Position numbers and translations under genes: made by a program. Shown here one piece after another: positions 40,896 to 50,465 of a DNA stretch of 64,000 nucleotides. The DNA is from Giesbergeria anulus (GTDB taxonomy: Bacteria; Pseudomonadota; Gammaproteobacteria; Burkholderiales; Burkholderiaceae_C). Each line of letters opens with the position of its first letter. Position 1 is the stretch's first letter. The notes under the pieces were generated by a model that worked only from the letters and a program-made list of their open reading frames with translations, was not told where the DNA came from and made no database searches. The stretch spans positions 1 to 64,000 of the forward strand of contig NZ_FOGD01000012.1 in assembly GCF_900111115.1 (NCBI RefSeq), read 5' to 3'.

Positions 40896-41870
40896 ATGCC
40901 TTTGCTCTTGGCCCCCATGGAGGGCTTGCTTGATTTTGTGCTGCGCGATGTACTCACCCGCGTGGGTGGTGTGGATCGTTGCGTGTCTGAATTTATTCGC
41001 ATCACCGGCACTTTGCTGCCCGACAAGGTGTTCTTGCGCTATGTGCCAGAGTTGCACCACGGCAGCCGCACGCTGGCCGGGGTGCCAGTGCGGGCGCAAC
41101 TGCTCGGCTCTGACCCGGTGTGCATGGCCGAAAATGCGGCGCGTCTGGCGGCTCTTGGCCCCGAAGGCATCGACTTAAACTTTGGTTGCCCAGCCAAGGT
41201 GGTCAACCGCCACGGTGGTGGTGCTGCGCTGCTACAAGACCCGGAGCATATTGCCCTACTGGTGGCCGCCGTGCGCCGCGCTGTGCCCACGCAACTGCCA
41301 GTCTCGGCCAAGATGCGCCTAGGCTACCACGATGCCAGCTTGGCGCGTGAGTGCGCCCAAGCTATGGCCGACAATGGAGCTTGTGAGATTGTGGTTCACG
41401 CCCGCACCAAGCAAGACGGCTACCGCCCCCCCGCCTATTGGGAGCAGATTCCGGCCATTCAGGCTGCCGTGTCGGTGCCGGTGGTAGCTAACGGTGAAAT
41501 CTGGACGGTGCAAGACGCCCAGCGTTGCCGGGCGGTGTCCGGATGCCATGCCCTGATGCTGGGGCGTGGCATGGTGGCTGATCCGGGGCTGGCACTGGCT
41601 ATCCGCGCTGCGGATGCTGCCGCTAGTGGTCAAGTGCCAGAGGCAGCTTTAGCCCCAGTGCAATGGCCTGATCTGTGGCCCCACCTTGCCAGCTTCTGGC
41701 AATTGGTCTGCAACCATTTAGAACCGCGTCAGCGGGCGGGTCGCCTCAAACAGTGGCTCAATTTGTTGCGCCGTCGCTTTCCAGAGGCCGAAGTGGCCTA
41801 CCAGCAAGTTCGCACCCTGACCGATCAGCGCACCATCACCATTTGGGTGCAAGCGCAGCAGCCAAGGTGA
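40896..41870 (+). CDS. dusC: tRNA-dihydrouridine synthase, DusC type
   Basis: The 324-residue flavoenzyme reduces specific uridines in tRNA to dihydrouridine; DusC of E. coli acts at U16. The TIM-barrel protein has the start LLLAPMEGLLDFVLRD, IDLNFGCPAKVVNRHGGGAALL with the catalytic Cys, KMRLGY, IVVHARTKQDGY and VVANGEIW. The sequence fits the DusC subgroup by length (315 residues in E. coli) and the missing DusA/DusB extensions. The chosen ATG is preceded by a U-rich leader without Shine-Dalgarno; an upstream in-frame start adds 19 residues with no family support. It is divergent from paralogue B. Confidence 0.92.
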   Translation: MPLLLAPMEGLLDFVLRDVLTRVGGVDRCVSEFIRITGTLLPDKVFLRYVPELHHGSRTLAGVPVRAQLLGSDPVCMAENAARLAALGPEGIDLNFGCPAKVVNRHGGGAALLQDPEHIALLVAAVRRAVPTQLPVSAKMRLGYHDASLARECAQAMADNGACEIVVHARTKQDGYRPPAYWEQIPAIQAAVSVPVVANGEIWTVQDAQRCRAVSGCHALMLGRGMVADPGLALAIRAADAAASGQVPEAALAPVQWPDLWPHLASFWQLVCNHLEPRQRAGRLKQWLNLLRRRFPEAEVAYQQVRTLTDQRTITIWVQAQQPR

Positions 41871-41897
41871 TGGCGGCTGTTCGCACCATTTTGGGGT

Positions 41898-43100
41898 TTA
41901 CCAGCTCACTTCGCGGTCGGGGGTGGCACTGATTTTGTGCAAAGACAAATCGGCCCCATCAAATTCTTCTTCTTGCGATAGGCGCAGGCCCAGTGTGGCC
42001 TTGAGCGCACCATATACCAGCGTACCCCCCAGCAAGGCCCAGCACACGCCCATGGCTGTGCCCATCAGTTGCCCCCAGAAGCTCACGCCGCCTAGCCCCC
42101 CCAAGGTCGATTGCCCGAAGATGCCAGCGGCAATGCCGCCCCAGGCACCACACAAGCCATGCAGGGGCCAAACGCCCAGCACATCGTCAATCTTCCACTT
42201 GTTTTGTGTGAGCGTGAACATCTGCACAAAAATGCTGCCCGCAATGGCACCAACCACCAGCGCCCCCAGTGGGTGCATCAGGTCAGAACCTGCACACACT
42301 GCCACCAAGCCCGCCAACGGGCCATTGTGGACAAAGCCCGGATCGTTCTTGCCCAGCACCAAGGCCGCTAGGGTTCCGCCCACCATCGCCATCAAAGAAT
42401 TGACGGCCACCAAGCCAGAAATTTTGTCCAGCGTTTGTGCGCTCATCACGTTAAAGCCGAACCAGCCGACAATCAAAATCCAAGCGCCCAAGGCCAAGAA
42501 CGGAATATTCGAGGGTGGGTGTGCCGAGATGGCACCATCCTTGCGGTAGCGGTTGGCACGCGAGCCCAGCAGCAGCACGGCAGGCAAGGCGATCCAGCCG
42601 CCCACAGCGTGTACCACCACCGAGCCAGCAAAGTCGTGAAACTCCTCGCCAGTCAGGGCCTTGATTTTCTCTTGCACACCAAAGTGCTGATTCCAGACAA
42701 TGCCTTCAAAGAAGGGATAGACCAAGCCGACAATCACGGCGGTGGCGATCAGTTGCGGCCAGAACTTAGCCCGTTCAGCAATGCCACCGGAGATGATGGC
42801 TGGAATGGCGGCGGCAAAGGTCAGTAGAAAGAAAAAGCGCGTCAGCTCGAAGCCATTTTTCTGTACCAACACCTCGGCACCGACAAAAAAGTGGGTGCCA
42901 TAGGCCACACCGTAGCCCACAGCAAAGTAGACTACGGTAGAGACCGAAAAATCGACCAAAATCTTGACCAGAGCATTAACTTGGTTCTTTTTGCGCACCG
43001 TGCCCAGTTCTAAAAATGCGAACCCAGCGTGCATTGCCAGCACCATGATGGCACCTAGCAAGATGAAAAGGGTGTCTGTGCCCTGTTTGAGTGATTCCAT
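41898..43100 (-). CDS. amt: Ammonium transporter Amt
   Basis: The 400-residue protein conducts ammonium across the inner membrane. It has about 11 transmembrane segments and the family pore residues: the twin histidines in FAGSVVVHAVGGW and LHGLCGAWGGI, and GGIAERAKFWPQL and AGSDLMHPLGALV signatures. It starts directly with MESLKQGTDTLFILLG, so a cleaved signal peptide is not obvious. No glnK gene is adjacent. A -24/-12 promoter 75 bases upstream and a hairpin leader point to nitrogen-limited expression. A longer frame to 43178 would run through that promoter leader and is rejected. Confidence 0.93.
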   Translation of the reverse strand: MESLKQGTDTLFILLGAIMVLAMHAGFAFLELGTVRKKNQVNALVKILVDFSVSTVVYFAVGYGVAYGTHFFVGAEVLVQKNGFELTRFFFLLTFAAAIPAIISGGIAERAKFWPQLIATAVIVGLVYPFFEGIVWNQHFGVQEKIKALTGEEFHDFAGSVVVHAVGGWIALPAVLLLGSRANRYRKDGAISAHPPSNIPFLALGAWILIVGWFGFNVMSAQTLDKISGLVAVNSLMAMVGGTLAALVLGKNDPGFVHNGPLAGLVAVCAGSDLMHPLGALVVGAIAGSIFVQMFTLTQNKWKIDDVLGVWPLHGLCGAWGGIAAGIFGQSTLGGLGGVSFWGQLMGTAMGVCWALLGGTLVYGALKATLGLRLSQEEEFDGADLSLHKISATPDREVSW

Positions 43101-43140
43101 GACTTTCTCGCGGCCTCGCAAGAGGTAAAAAACGACGTTT

Positions 43141-43157
43141 TTGGTGCATAGCACCAA
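43141..43157. promoter_or_regulatory. Inverted repeat in the amt leader
   Basis: TTGGTGC and GCACCAA pair perfectly around ATA, just downstream of the expected amt transcription start. It may be a leader hairpin or a protein site. GGTGC/GCACC words are used by NtrC, but the arms here are in the opposite order to the usual GCAC-N7-GTGC. Confidence 0.45.
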
Positions 43158-43174
43158 CTTTGCACCAGAAACAA

Positions 43175-43189
43175 GCAAAAATTGCGCCA
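43175..43189 (-). promoter_or_regulatory. Sigma-54 promoter of amt
   Basis: On the minus strand TGGCGC-AATTT-TTGC matches the -24/-12 consensus TGGCAC-N5-TTGC, with GG and GC separated by the required ten bases. It lies 75 bases before the amt ATG. Nitrogen-regulated amt genes are classic NtrC and sigma-54 targets. Confidence 0.75.
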
Positions 43190-43193
43190 GCCT

Positions 43194-43217
43194 AGTTTGT
43201 CAACCAGATGACAAACT
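43194..43217. repeat. Inverted repeat between amt and acyltransferase genes
   Basis: AGTTTGTCA and TGACAAACT are perfect nine-base arms with a six-base spacer, just upstream of the sigma-54 promoter. It is symmetric enough to be an operator for either divergent gene; no factor can be named. Confidence 0.55.
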
Positions 43218-43276
43218 GGGGCGTTAAACGGGGGCTTTTGCTTTCTCGGTGTAGCGGCCTCTCAGCCAGCCTGTTT

Positions 43277-44395
43277 ATGAATTCCCCCCTCTCTCGTAAC
43301 CCCTTGATGGATGCCATCAAGGGCTTGGCCTGTGCTGCCATTGTTTGGCACCACCTCGCGTTTTATGGGCCGATGTCCGATGTGGTGCATCTCCAAGCCC
43401 CGACCCTGATGGAGTGGTTGTACGACAACGCTCGCATGGCGGTACAAGTTTTTTTGGTGCTGGGCGGCTATTTGGCGGCAGCCAGTTTGGCACCGCAGCG
43501 GGTAGCGCGTTTTGACAGCGTGGGCGCGCAACTGCTGCGCCGCTTTGTGCGCCTGCTGGTGCCCTATGCCGTGGCGTTGTTGCTGGCTATTGTGGTGGCT
43601 GCTTTGGTGCGGCCTTGGTTTGACCATCCCAGCGTGCCTGAGGCCCCTTCGCTGGCGCAACTCCTAGCCCATGCTTTGCTGTTACAGGATGTGGTGGGTG
43701 AGGAGGCGCTTTCTGCCGGGGTCTGGTATGTGGCCATTGATTTTCAACTGTTTGCCCTGAGCACGGTATTGCTTGCTGGGGTACGGGCTTGGCCGGGGCT
43801 ACCTCGTCGCAGTGCAGCTACCGTGAGTACGGTGCTGGTGCTGGTGTTCACGGCAGCCTCCTTGTGTTTTTTCAACCGAGACCCGGCTTGGGACGCGTGG
43901 GGCTGGTATTTTTTTGGTGCCTATGGCTTGGGCATGTTGTCGTATTGGGCCGTACATGCTTCGCGCCCCGGCCTGTGGCTGGCAGGTATCGCGTTGCTGG
44001 GCGCACTGGCACTGGGGCTAGAGTTTCGGGCGCGCATCGCTGTAGCCTTAGGCACGGCGTTGGGGTTGGTGCTGCTGATGCGTCGTCCGCTCGCCGTTTC
44101 TGGTTGGTCTGGCATGGCCTTATTACAGCGCTGGGGGCAGATGTCGTACTCTATTTTTCTGGTGCATTTTTCGGTTTGTCTGTTGGCCAATGCCGTGGTG
44201 AGCTATTTTTGGCCGCAAGATTTGTTGGCCAATAGTGCGGGTCTGCTGCTGGCTTTTGGGCTGTCCTTGCGGGTGGGGCGCATCTTGTACCAGCGGGTCG
44301 AATCCCGAGTGCCTGCATGGAGCATGGCATGGCGCTGGCAGGCCAGTTTGATTGGCATGGGCTTGTTGGTGGCGTGGTTGGAGTTATTGGCCTGA
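43277..44395 (+). CDS. Acyltransferase 3 family membrane protein
   Basis: The 372-residue protein has about ten transmembrane segments and belongs to the OafA/YrhL-type acyltransferases that O-acetylate or acylate cell-surface sugars. The family start is visible as NPLMDAIKGLACAAIVWHHL, with the catalytic His in WHH. ARMAVQVFLVLGGYLAA is motif two, and MSYSIFLVHF is the late conserved segment. I chose the ATG at 43277 because the family has a short lead before this motif; an ATG at 43208 lies inside an inverted repeat. No surface polysaccharide genes lie nearby, so the substrate is unknown. Confidence 0.85.
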   Translation: MNSPLSRNPLMDAIKGLACAAIVWHHLAFYGPMSDVVHLQAPTLMEWLYDNARMAVQVFLVLGGYLAAASLAPQRVARFDSVGAQLLRRFVRLLVPYAVALLLAIVVAALVRPWFDHPSVPEAPSLAQLLAHALLLQDVVGEEALSAGVWYVAIDFQLFALSTVLLAGVRAWPGLPRRSAATVSTVLVLVFTAASLCFFNRDPAWDAWGWYFFGAYGLGMLSYWAVHASRPGLWLAGIALLGALALGLEFRARIAVALGTALGLVLLMRRPLAVSGWSGMALLQRWGQMSYSIFLVHFSVCLLANAVVSYFWPQDLLANSAGLLLAFGLSLRVGRILYQRVESRVPAWSMAWRWQASLIGMGLLVAWLELLA

Positions 44396-44455
44396 GGCTC
44401 CATCGCCCGTTTCACATTCAAATAAAGTGAGCGGAACTTTGCTGTGGTGCATAGT

Positions 44456-44869
44456 CTAGCGGTGCAGTTCCCCAGCGCGTTCTGGTTGGTACAAAATGTC
44501 GGTCACGCGCACGGTCATGGCTTTACCGCCGGGGCCGGGCCAAGCCAGCTCATCGCCTGCCGACAAGCCCAGCAACGCGCTGCCCACGGGGGCCAAAATC
44601 GACACCTTGTCGGCGCTGCCATCCAAATCACGCGGATAGACCAGCGTTAAACGCAGTTCCTTGCCCGTCTCTACGATCGTGAACTGCACGGTAGAGTTCA
44701 TAGTGACCACATTAGGCGGCATTTCTTCGGGTGCCAGTACATCGGCGCGGTCTAGTTCTGCCTGCAACTCGGCTTTGCCCGCCAAGGCACTGGAGGGAAT
44801 GCCCGCCAGCAGGGCTTCGATCCGATCCAAATCCAAAGAAGACAAAATCAGCGGCGGCTTGTGGCTCAT
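44456..44869 (-). CDS. rnk: Regulator of nucleoside diphosphate kinase, GreA/Rnk family
   Basis: The 137-residue protein matches Rnk, a GreA-like protein that binds RNA polymerase but lacks the long acidic-tipped coiled coil. The N-terminal part (PLILSSLDLDRIEALLAG to ELDRADVL) is a short helical pair. The C-terminal FKBP-like domain has VTMNSTVQFTIVETGKELRLTLVYP and VGSALLGLSAGDELAWPGPGGK. The start at MSHKPPLIL fits the family length. It lies 85 bases downstream of the eptA-like gene on the same strand. Its role in this organism is inferred from the family. Confidence 0.9.
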   Translation of the reverse strand: MSHKPPLILSSLDLDRIEALLAGIPSSALAGKAELQAELDRADVLAPEEMPPNVVTMNSTVQFTIVETGKELRLTLVYPRDLDGSADKVSILAPVGSALLGLSAGDELAWPGPGGKAMTVRVTDILYQPERAGELHR

Positions 44870-44954
44870 GGCATCCTCACGGTAGGCAAAATGGCGCAAT
44901 GTAGCCCATTGCCAATCTCGCACTGGTGCGCACGGGCAATGGCCGCACCCATCT

Positions 44955-46709
44955 TTAGCTGCTGGCCTTGGCTGTGGGCACGCTGCGGCAGGGGGCATAG
45001 ATGTCTTGGCTGCTTTGGTACACCGTGCTTTGCACGTCCATCAGGCCAAGCACTGAATGAAAATAGGCATCGTGGCTGATGGGCTTGTCCGCCAATTCTT
45101 TTTGCAAGCAGCCCGTGCTTATGTGCTGGCGTGCCTGCATGGCGGGCGACAGCCAAGTAATCCACGGTACTTGCTTTTGCACATCGGGGGCAATACGGTA
45201 GGGCAGGCCATGTAGGTAGATGTTGCCTTCGCCCAAAGACTCTCCGTGGTCTGACACATAAACCATTCCGGTGGCGGCCTGCGCTGAGCGGGCTTGCAAC
45301 CACTCAATAGTGGTGTGCAGAAAAGCGTCGGTGGCCACAATGCTATTGTCGTAGGCGTTAACCACCTGCTCTTGTCCGCACTCTTGCAGGGCATTGGAGG
45401 TGCATTCTGGCCCAAACGCTTTTTGCGCCTTGCTGGAGCGTTTGAAGTAGGCTGGGCCGTGGCTGCCCATTTGGTGCAAAACGACCACCACGCCACGGGC
45501 GCGTTGCTCTGCGGGCAGGGCGGCGATTTGGGCTTCCAAGTTTTTCAGCATGATGGTGTCGGGACACTCACCAGCAGGGCACAGTTCTGGGTCTTTTTCT
45601 TGGCTGGTGCTGGCTTGGGCAACGCGGTCACAAATGCCTTTGCAGCCCGATTGGTTATCTACCCAGAGTACGGCCAGCCCGGCATGGTGTAGCACATCCA
45701 TCAGGCTCTCAAAATTGGCCTTGCGGCCTTCAAAACCCTCACGGCCTAGGTGTGAGAACATACACGGCAGCGAGGCCGCCGTGCTGGTGCCACAAGACCA
45801 CGCATTGCGCGCACTAATCACATCGGTGCGCGCCGACAATAGCGGCGTGGTGTTGCGTGTATAGCCATTAAGGCCAAAATTGACACTGCGGGCGGTCTCA
45901 CCCACCACCAACATGAGCAGCGGTGGCTGGGCTTGTCCGGCATAACTGGCCCCCAGTTGAGCATCGCGCCCCAGCGGCAGCAGCGTGCTGGTGTCCATGC
46001 GCAGCGGTTTGGAAGCCAGATGCACCAGCGCATACACGCTGTTGAGCGGATTGATCAGGTAGCGCAACTGCGTATGGTTGCGCATGGTAGAGGCAAAATC
46101 TTGAAACACCAACAACAGCGCCGCCACCAGCACCACTACAGCGGCCAATAACAAGCCGACATTGTGGGCCAGATGGCGCAGCACGCCCAAACGGCGGATG
46201 GGCTGGCGCAAAACCCACCACAAAGGCGGCGCTGCCAACGCTAACACGGTGGCAGGCAAGCGCCAGTTGAGCAAGTCGCCTGCTTCACGTACATCGGTTT
46301 GCAGCACGTTGGTCAACATGCTCGAATCAATGACGATGCCATAGTTGAGCATAAAGTAGCTACCAAACGCGGCCATCAGCACAAAACTGACCAACACCGC
46401 CTTGGTGGCCCGTCCCCAAGTGAGCAAACTGAGCACCGCTACGTTGCCAGCGGCCACGATCACGCCAAAGGCAAGGATAAACATCCAGCCGCGCAGCCCA
46501 GCGCTGCTAGACAGGCTGCCGACCTCACGCCATAGGGCGACGTTACATACAGTGGCCAACCAAGCACTGACCAACAACACCAGCCAAGCTGGATGCTTGG
46601 CAGGCAAAGACGAAGGGGTGATAGCTGCCAGACAGACGCCATCAGCAGAAGAGGAACGGCGCTGGCCGCCAACAAGGGCGGCCAGCCGCTGCGAAAATTG
46701 AACGAGCAT
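44955..46709 (-). CDS. eptA: Lipid A phosphoethanolamine transferase, EptA/MCR superfamily
   Basis: The 584-residue inner-membrane enzyme likely adds phosphoethanolamine to lipid A, lowering its negative charge. Five transmembrane segments lie in the first 210 residues. The periplasmic sulfatase-like domain has the zinc site in VVGETARSVNFGLNGY, the nucleophile Thr in SCGTSTAASLPCMFSH, and VYVSDHGESLGEGNIYLHG. Six or more cysteines fit the disulfide pattern of the family. Many environmental betaproteobacteria carry such a chromosomal gene. Whether it changes polymyxin sensitivity here cannot be read from sequence. Confidence 0.9.
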   Translation of the reverse strand: MLVQFSQRLAALVGGQRRSSSADGVCLAAITPSSLPAKHPAWLVLLVSAWLATVCNVALWREVGSLSSSAGLRGWMFILAFGVIVAAGNVAVLSLLTWGRATKAVLVSFVLMAAFGSYFMLNYGIVIDSSMLTNVLQTDVREAGDLLNWRLPATVLALAAPPLWWVLRQPIRRLGVLRHLAHNVGLLLAAVVVLVAALLLVFQDFASTMRNHTQLRYLINPLNSVYALVHLASKPLRMDTSTLLPLGRDAQLGASYAGQAQPPLLMLVVGETARSVNFGLNGYTRNTTPLLSARTDVISARNAWSCGTSTAASLPCMFSHLGREGFEGRKANFESLMDVLHHAGLAVLWVDNQSGCKGICDRVAQASTSQEKDPELCPAGECPDTIMLKNLEAQIAALPAEQRARGVVVVLHQMGSHGPAYFKRSSKAQKAFGPECTSNALQECGQEQVVNAYDNSIVATDAFLHTTIEWLQARSAQAATGMVYVSDHGESLGEGNIYLHGLPYRIAPDVQKQVPWITWLSPAMQARQHISTGCLQKELADKPISHDAYFHSVLGLMDVQSTVYQSSQDIYAPCRSVPTAKASS

Positions 46710-46761
46710 GGAGGCTATTGTTTCGCAGCAGCCTTAACCCCACATTAACCTTGGGCAGCGC

Positions 46762-47934
<1,173 letters not shown>

Positions 47935-47981
47935 CTACTATAGGTCAGCATATTGCGGTGAGCCAGTAAAGCACTGGCAAC

Positions 47982-48008
47982 AAAAAACCCGCCGGGGCGC
48001 GGCGGGTT
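47982..48008 (-). terminator. Intrinsic terminator of the sdh-gltA operon
   Basis: On the minus strand AACCCGCC and GGCGGGTT form an eight-base stem with a seven-base loop, followed by a T-run (TTTTTTG). It lies 38 bases after the gltA stop and separates gltA from frmA. Confidence 0.9.
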
Positions 48009-48046
48009 CGACAACTTGCAGCGCACAGGCGCTGCAAAACGGCTCT

Positions 48047-49342
48047 TTAGGCCACGTCGCGGCGGGGTGCGCCGGTGAACAGTTGGCGTGGGCGGCCAAT
48101 CTTGTACTCTGGGTCGCTGATCATTTCGTTCAGTTGGGCAATCCAACCCACGGTACGGGCCAGCGCAAAAATGCCGGTGAACAGGTTCACTGGAATGCCA
48201 ATGGCGCGTTGCACGATACCGGAGTAGAAGTCCACGTTCGGGTAGAGCTTGCGCGAGACGAAGTAGTCGTCTTCCAAAGCGATTTTTTCCAGTGCCTTGG
48301 CCAGCTTGAACAGCGGATCGTTTTGCAGGCCCAGTTCGGCCAGCACTTCGTCGCAAGTTTCTTGCATGAGCTTGGCGCGGGGATCGTAGTTCTTGTACAC
48401 GCGATGGCCAAAACCCATCAGCTTGACGCCGGAGTTCTTGTCCTTGACCTTTTCCATGAACTCGCCCACCTTGTCGATACCGCCTTGGCGCTGGATTTCT
48501 TCCAGCATGTTCAGGCAGGCTTCGTTGGCACCGCCATGGGCAGGGCCCCACAGGCAAGCCACACCAGCGGAGATAGCGGCAAACGGGTTGGTGCCCGAAG
48601 AGCCGCACAGACGCACGGTGGAGGTGGAAGCGTTTTGCTCGTGGTCTGCGTGTAGGATGAAGATGCGATCCATCGCACGTTCGATCACGGGGTTGACCTT
48701 GTACTCTTCGCAAGGAGTACCAAACATCATGCGCAGGAAGTTGCCTGCGTAGCTGAGGTTGTTTTGCGGGTACATGTAAGGCTCGCCCTTACCGTACTTG
48801 TAGGCCATAGCGACCAAGGTGGGCATCTTGGCGATCAGGCGAATCGCGGCCACATCGCGGTGCTCAGGGTTGTTGATGTCGGTGCTGTCGTGGTAGAAGG
48901 CCGACATAGCGCCTACCAAGCCGGTCAACACAGCCATTGGGTGGGCATCACGGCGGAAGCCACGCAGGAAGAACTGCATCTGCTCGTTGACCATGGTGTG
49001 TTGCAGCACCAACTTGTGGAAGTCGCCACGTTGGTCGGTGTTGGGCAGTTGACCCTTGAGCAGCAGGTAACAAGTGTCGAGGTAGTCGCACTTGGTGGCC
49101 AGTTGTTCGATAGGGTAGCCACGGTAGAGCAACTCACCCTTGTCGCCATCAATGTAGGTGATGGCAGATTGGCAGGAGGCGGTGGACAGGAAACCGGGGT
49201 CGTAAGTGAACATGCCGGTTTGGCCGTACAGCTTGCGGATGTCAATGACGTCCGGGCCGATGTTGCCTTGGTACACAGGAAGTTCCACGCTGGGGCTGCC
49301 GTTGGAGAACGACAGGGTGGCTTTGTTGTCAGCTAACTTCAT
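48047..49342 (-). CDS. gltA: Citrate synthase (type II)
   Basis: GltA condenses oxaloacetate and acetyl-CoA to citrate. The 431-residue protein is the hexameric, NADH-sensitive gram-negative type. It starts with [14 protein letters not shown]. Catalytic residues appear in [30 protein letters not shown] and FYSGIV, giving the two His and one Asp of the family. AGGAAA lies before the ATG. It is the last gene of the sdhCDAB-sdhE-gltA operon, so citrate synthase and succinate dehydrogenase are made together. Confidence 0.97.
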   Translation of the reverse strand: MKLADNKATLSFSNGSPSVELPVYQGNIGPDVIDIRKLYGQTGMFTYDPGFLSTASCQSAITYIDGDKGELLYRGYPIEQLATKCDYLDTCYLLLKGQLPNTDQRGDFHKLVLQHTMVNEQMQFFLRGFRRDAHPMAVLTGLVGAMSAFYHDSTDINNPEHRDVAAIRLIAKMPTLVAMAYKYGKGEPYMYPQNNLSYAGNFLRMMFGTPCEEYKVNPVIERAMDRIFILHADHEQNASTSTVRLCGSSGTNPFAAISAGVACLWGPAHGGANEACLNMLEEIQRQGGIDKVGEFMEKVKDKNSGVKLMGFGHRVYKNYDPRAKLMQETCDEVLAELGLQNDPLFKLAKALEKIALEDDYFVSRKLYPNVDFYSGIVQRAIGIPVNLFTGIFALARTVGWIAQLNEMISDPEYKIGRPRQLFTGAPRRDVA

Positions 49343-49397
49343 TGCTAATTTCCTTGGGGTAGGTTGCCGATGGTTGGGGCTGGGGAGCGGTGTGGGT

Positions 49398-49721
49398 TCA
49401 GTGCGCTGGCGCTAGTGCGCCGCTGCCACCTTGGCGCATCATGCCAAGCACTTCACGCACTTCTTCGGTGTTCAACGCACCTTCTGGCTCACGCCGCCAC
49501 AGCAGCAAATCCAGCAGGTCGTTGTCCGCCAAATCCATCAACGCATTCATGCCGTCGGCATGGCGTTGATTTAGTTGGGAGGCAAAGCGGGTGAAAAACC
49601 GTTCGATGAACAAGTCGTTCTCTACCATGCCGCGTCGGCAGCGCCAACGCAGCTTGCTTACAGCCCGCTCATCGAGCAGCGGCAGTGCCGCTGCGGTGCA
49701 AGAGGATGGAGTTTCACCCAT
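49398..49721 (-). CDS. sdhE: FAD assembly factor SdhE
   Basis: SdhE promotes covalent attachment of FAD to SdhA. The 107-residue protein keeps the RGxxE hallmark as [14 protein letters not shown], followed by the helical [19 protein letters not shown] segment. It is longer than E. coli SdhE (88 residues) because of an N-terminal extension ([19 protein letters not shown]) and a short C-terminal tail. The chosen ATG is 14 bases after the sdhB stop, fitting translational coupling with the complex it matures. A longer frame would lie inside sdhB. Confidence 0.93.
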   Translation of the reverse strand: MGETPSSCTAAALPLLDERAVSKLRWRCRRGMVENDLFIERFFTRFASQLNQRHADGMNALMDLADNDLLDLLLWRREPEGALNTEEVREVLGMMRQGGSGALAPAH

Positions 49722-49735
49722 GATCGGTCTGGGGC

Positions 49736-50443
49736 TTAGATGGCGCGACGCACCATCAGCTCTTTGATCTTGCCAATGGCCCGCGTCGGGTTCAGGCCCT
49801 TGGGGCAGACATCGACGCAGTTCATGATGGTGTGGCAGCGGAACAGGCGGTACGGGTCTTCCAAATTGTCCAGGCGCGCAGCGGTTTCTTCGTCGCGGCT
49901 GTCGGCAATGAAGCGGTACGCTTGCAGCAGACCGGCAGGGCCGACAAACTTGTCGGGGTTCCACCAGAAGCTGGGGCAGCTGGTCGAGCAGCTGGCGCAC
50001 AAAATGCACTCGTACAGGCCGTTGAGCTCTTCGCGCTCTTCCGGCGACTGCAAACGCTCCTTGGTGGGCGAAGTCAGGCTGTCGTTTTGCAGGTAGGGCT
50101 TGATCGAGTTGTACTGCTTGAAGAACTGCGTCATGTCGACGATCAAATCGCGGATCACGGGCAGGCCGGGCAGGGGCTTCAAGACGATGTCACCTTGGAG
50201 GGTGTTCATGTTGGTCAGGCATGCCAAGCCATTCTTGCCATTGATGTTCATGGCGTCCGAACCACACACGCCTTCACGGCAGGAGCGACGGAAGGAGATG
50301 GAAGGGTCTTGTTGCTTGAGCTTGACCAGCGCATCCAGCAACATGCGTTCGTGACCGTCGAGTTCGATCTCGACGGTTTGCATGTAGGGCTTGGCATCCT
50401 TGTCTGGATCGTAGCGGTAGATTTTGAAAGTGCGTTTTGCCAT
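49736..50443 (-). CDS. sdhB: Succinate dehydrogenase iron-sulfur subunit
   Basis: SdhB carries the three iron-sulfur clusters that pass electrons from SdhA to quinone. The 235-residue protein has the 2Fe-2S motif in SCREGVCGSDAMNINGKNGLAC, the 4Fe-4S motif CILCASCSTSCPS and the third cluster ligands in CHTIMNCVDVCPKGLNP. Length is normal. GGAG precedes the ATG, and 22 bases separate it from sdhA. It acts at the cytoplasmic face of the inner membrane. Confidence 0.97.
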   Translation of the reverse strand: MAKRTFKIYRYDPDKDAKPYMQTVEIELDGHERMLLDALVKLKQQDPSISFRRSCREGVCGSDAMNINGKNGLACLTNMNTLQGDIVLKPLPGLPVIRDLIVDMTQFFKQYNSIKPYLQNDSLTSPTKERLQSPEEREELNGLYECILCASCSTSCPSFWWNPDKFVGPAGLLQAYRFIADSRDEETAARLDNLEDPYRLFRCHTIMNCVDVCPKGLNPTRAIGKIKELMVRRAI

Positions 50444-50465
50444 TGTTTGCTCCAGTGCGCTGCGA

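Noticed and set aside
43208-43276. Upstream ATG for the acyltransferase gene
   Set aside because: It lies inside a perfect inverted repeat, has no ribosome-binding site and adds 23 residues before the usual family start.
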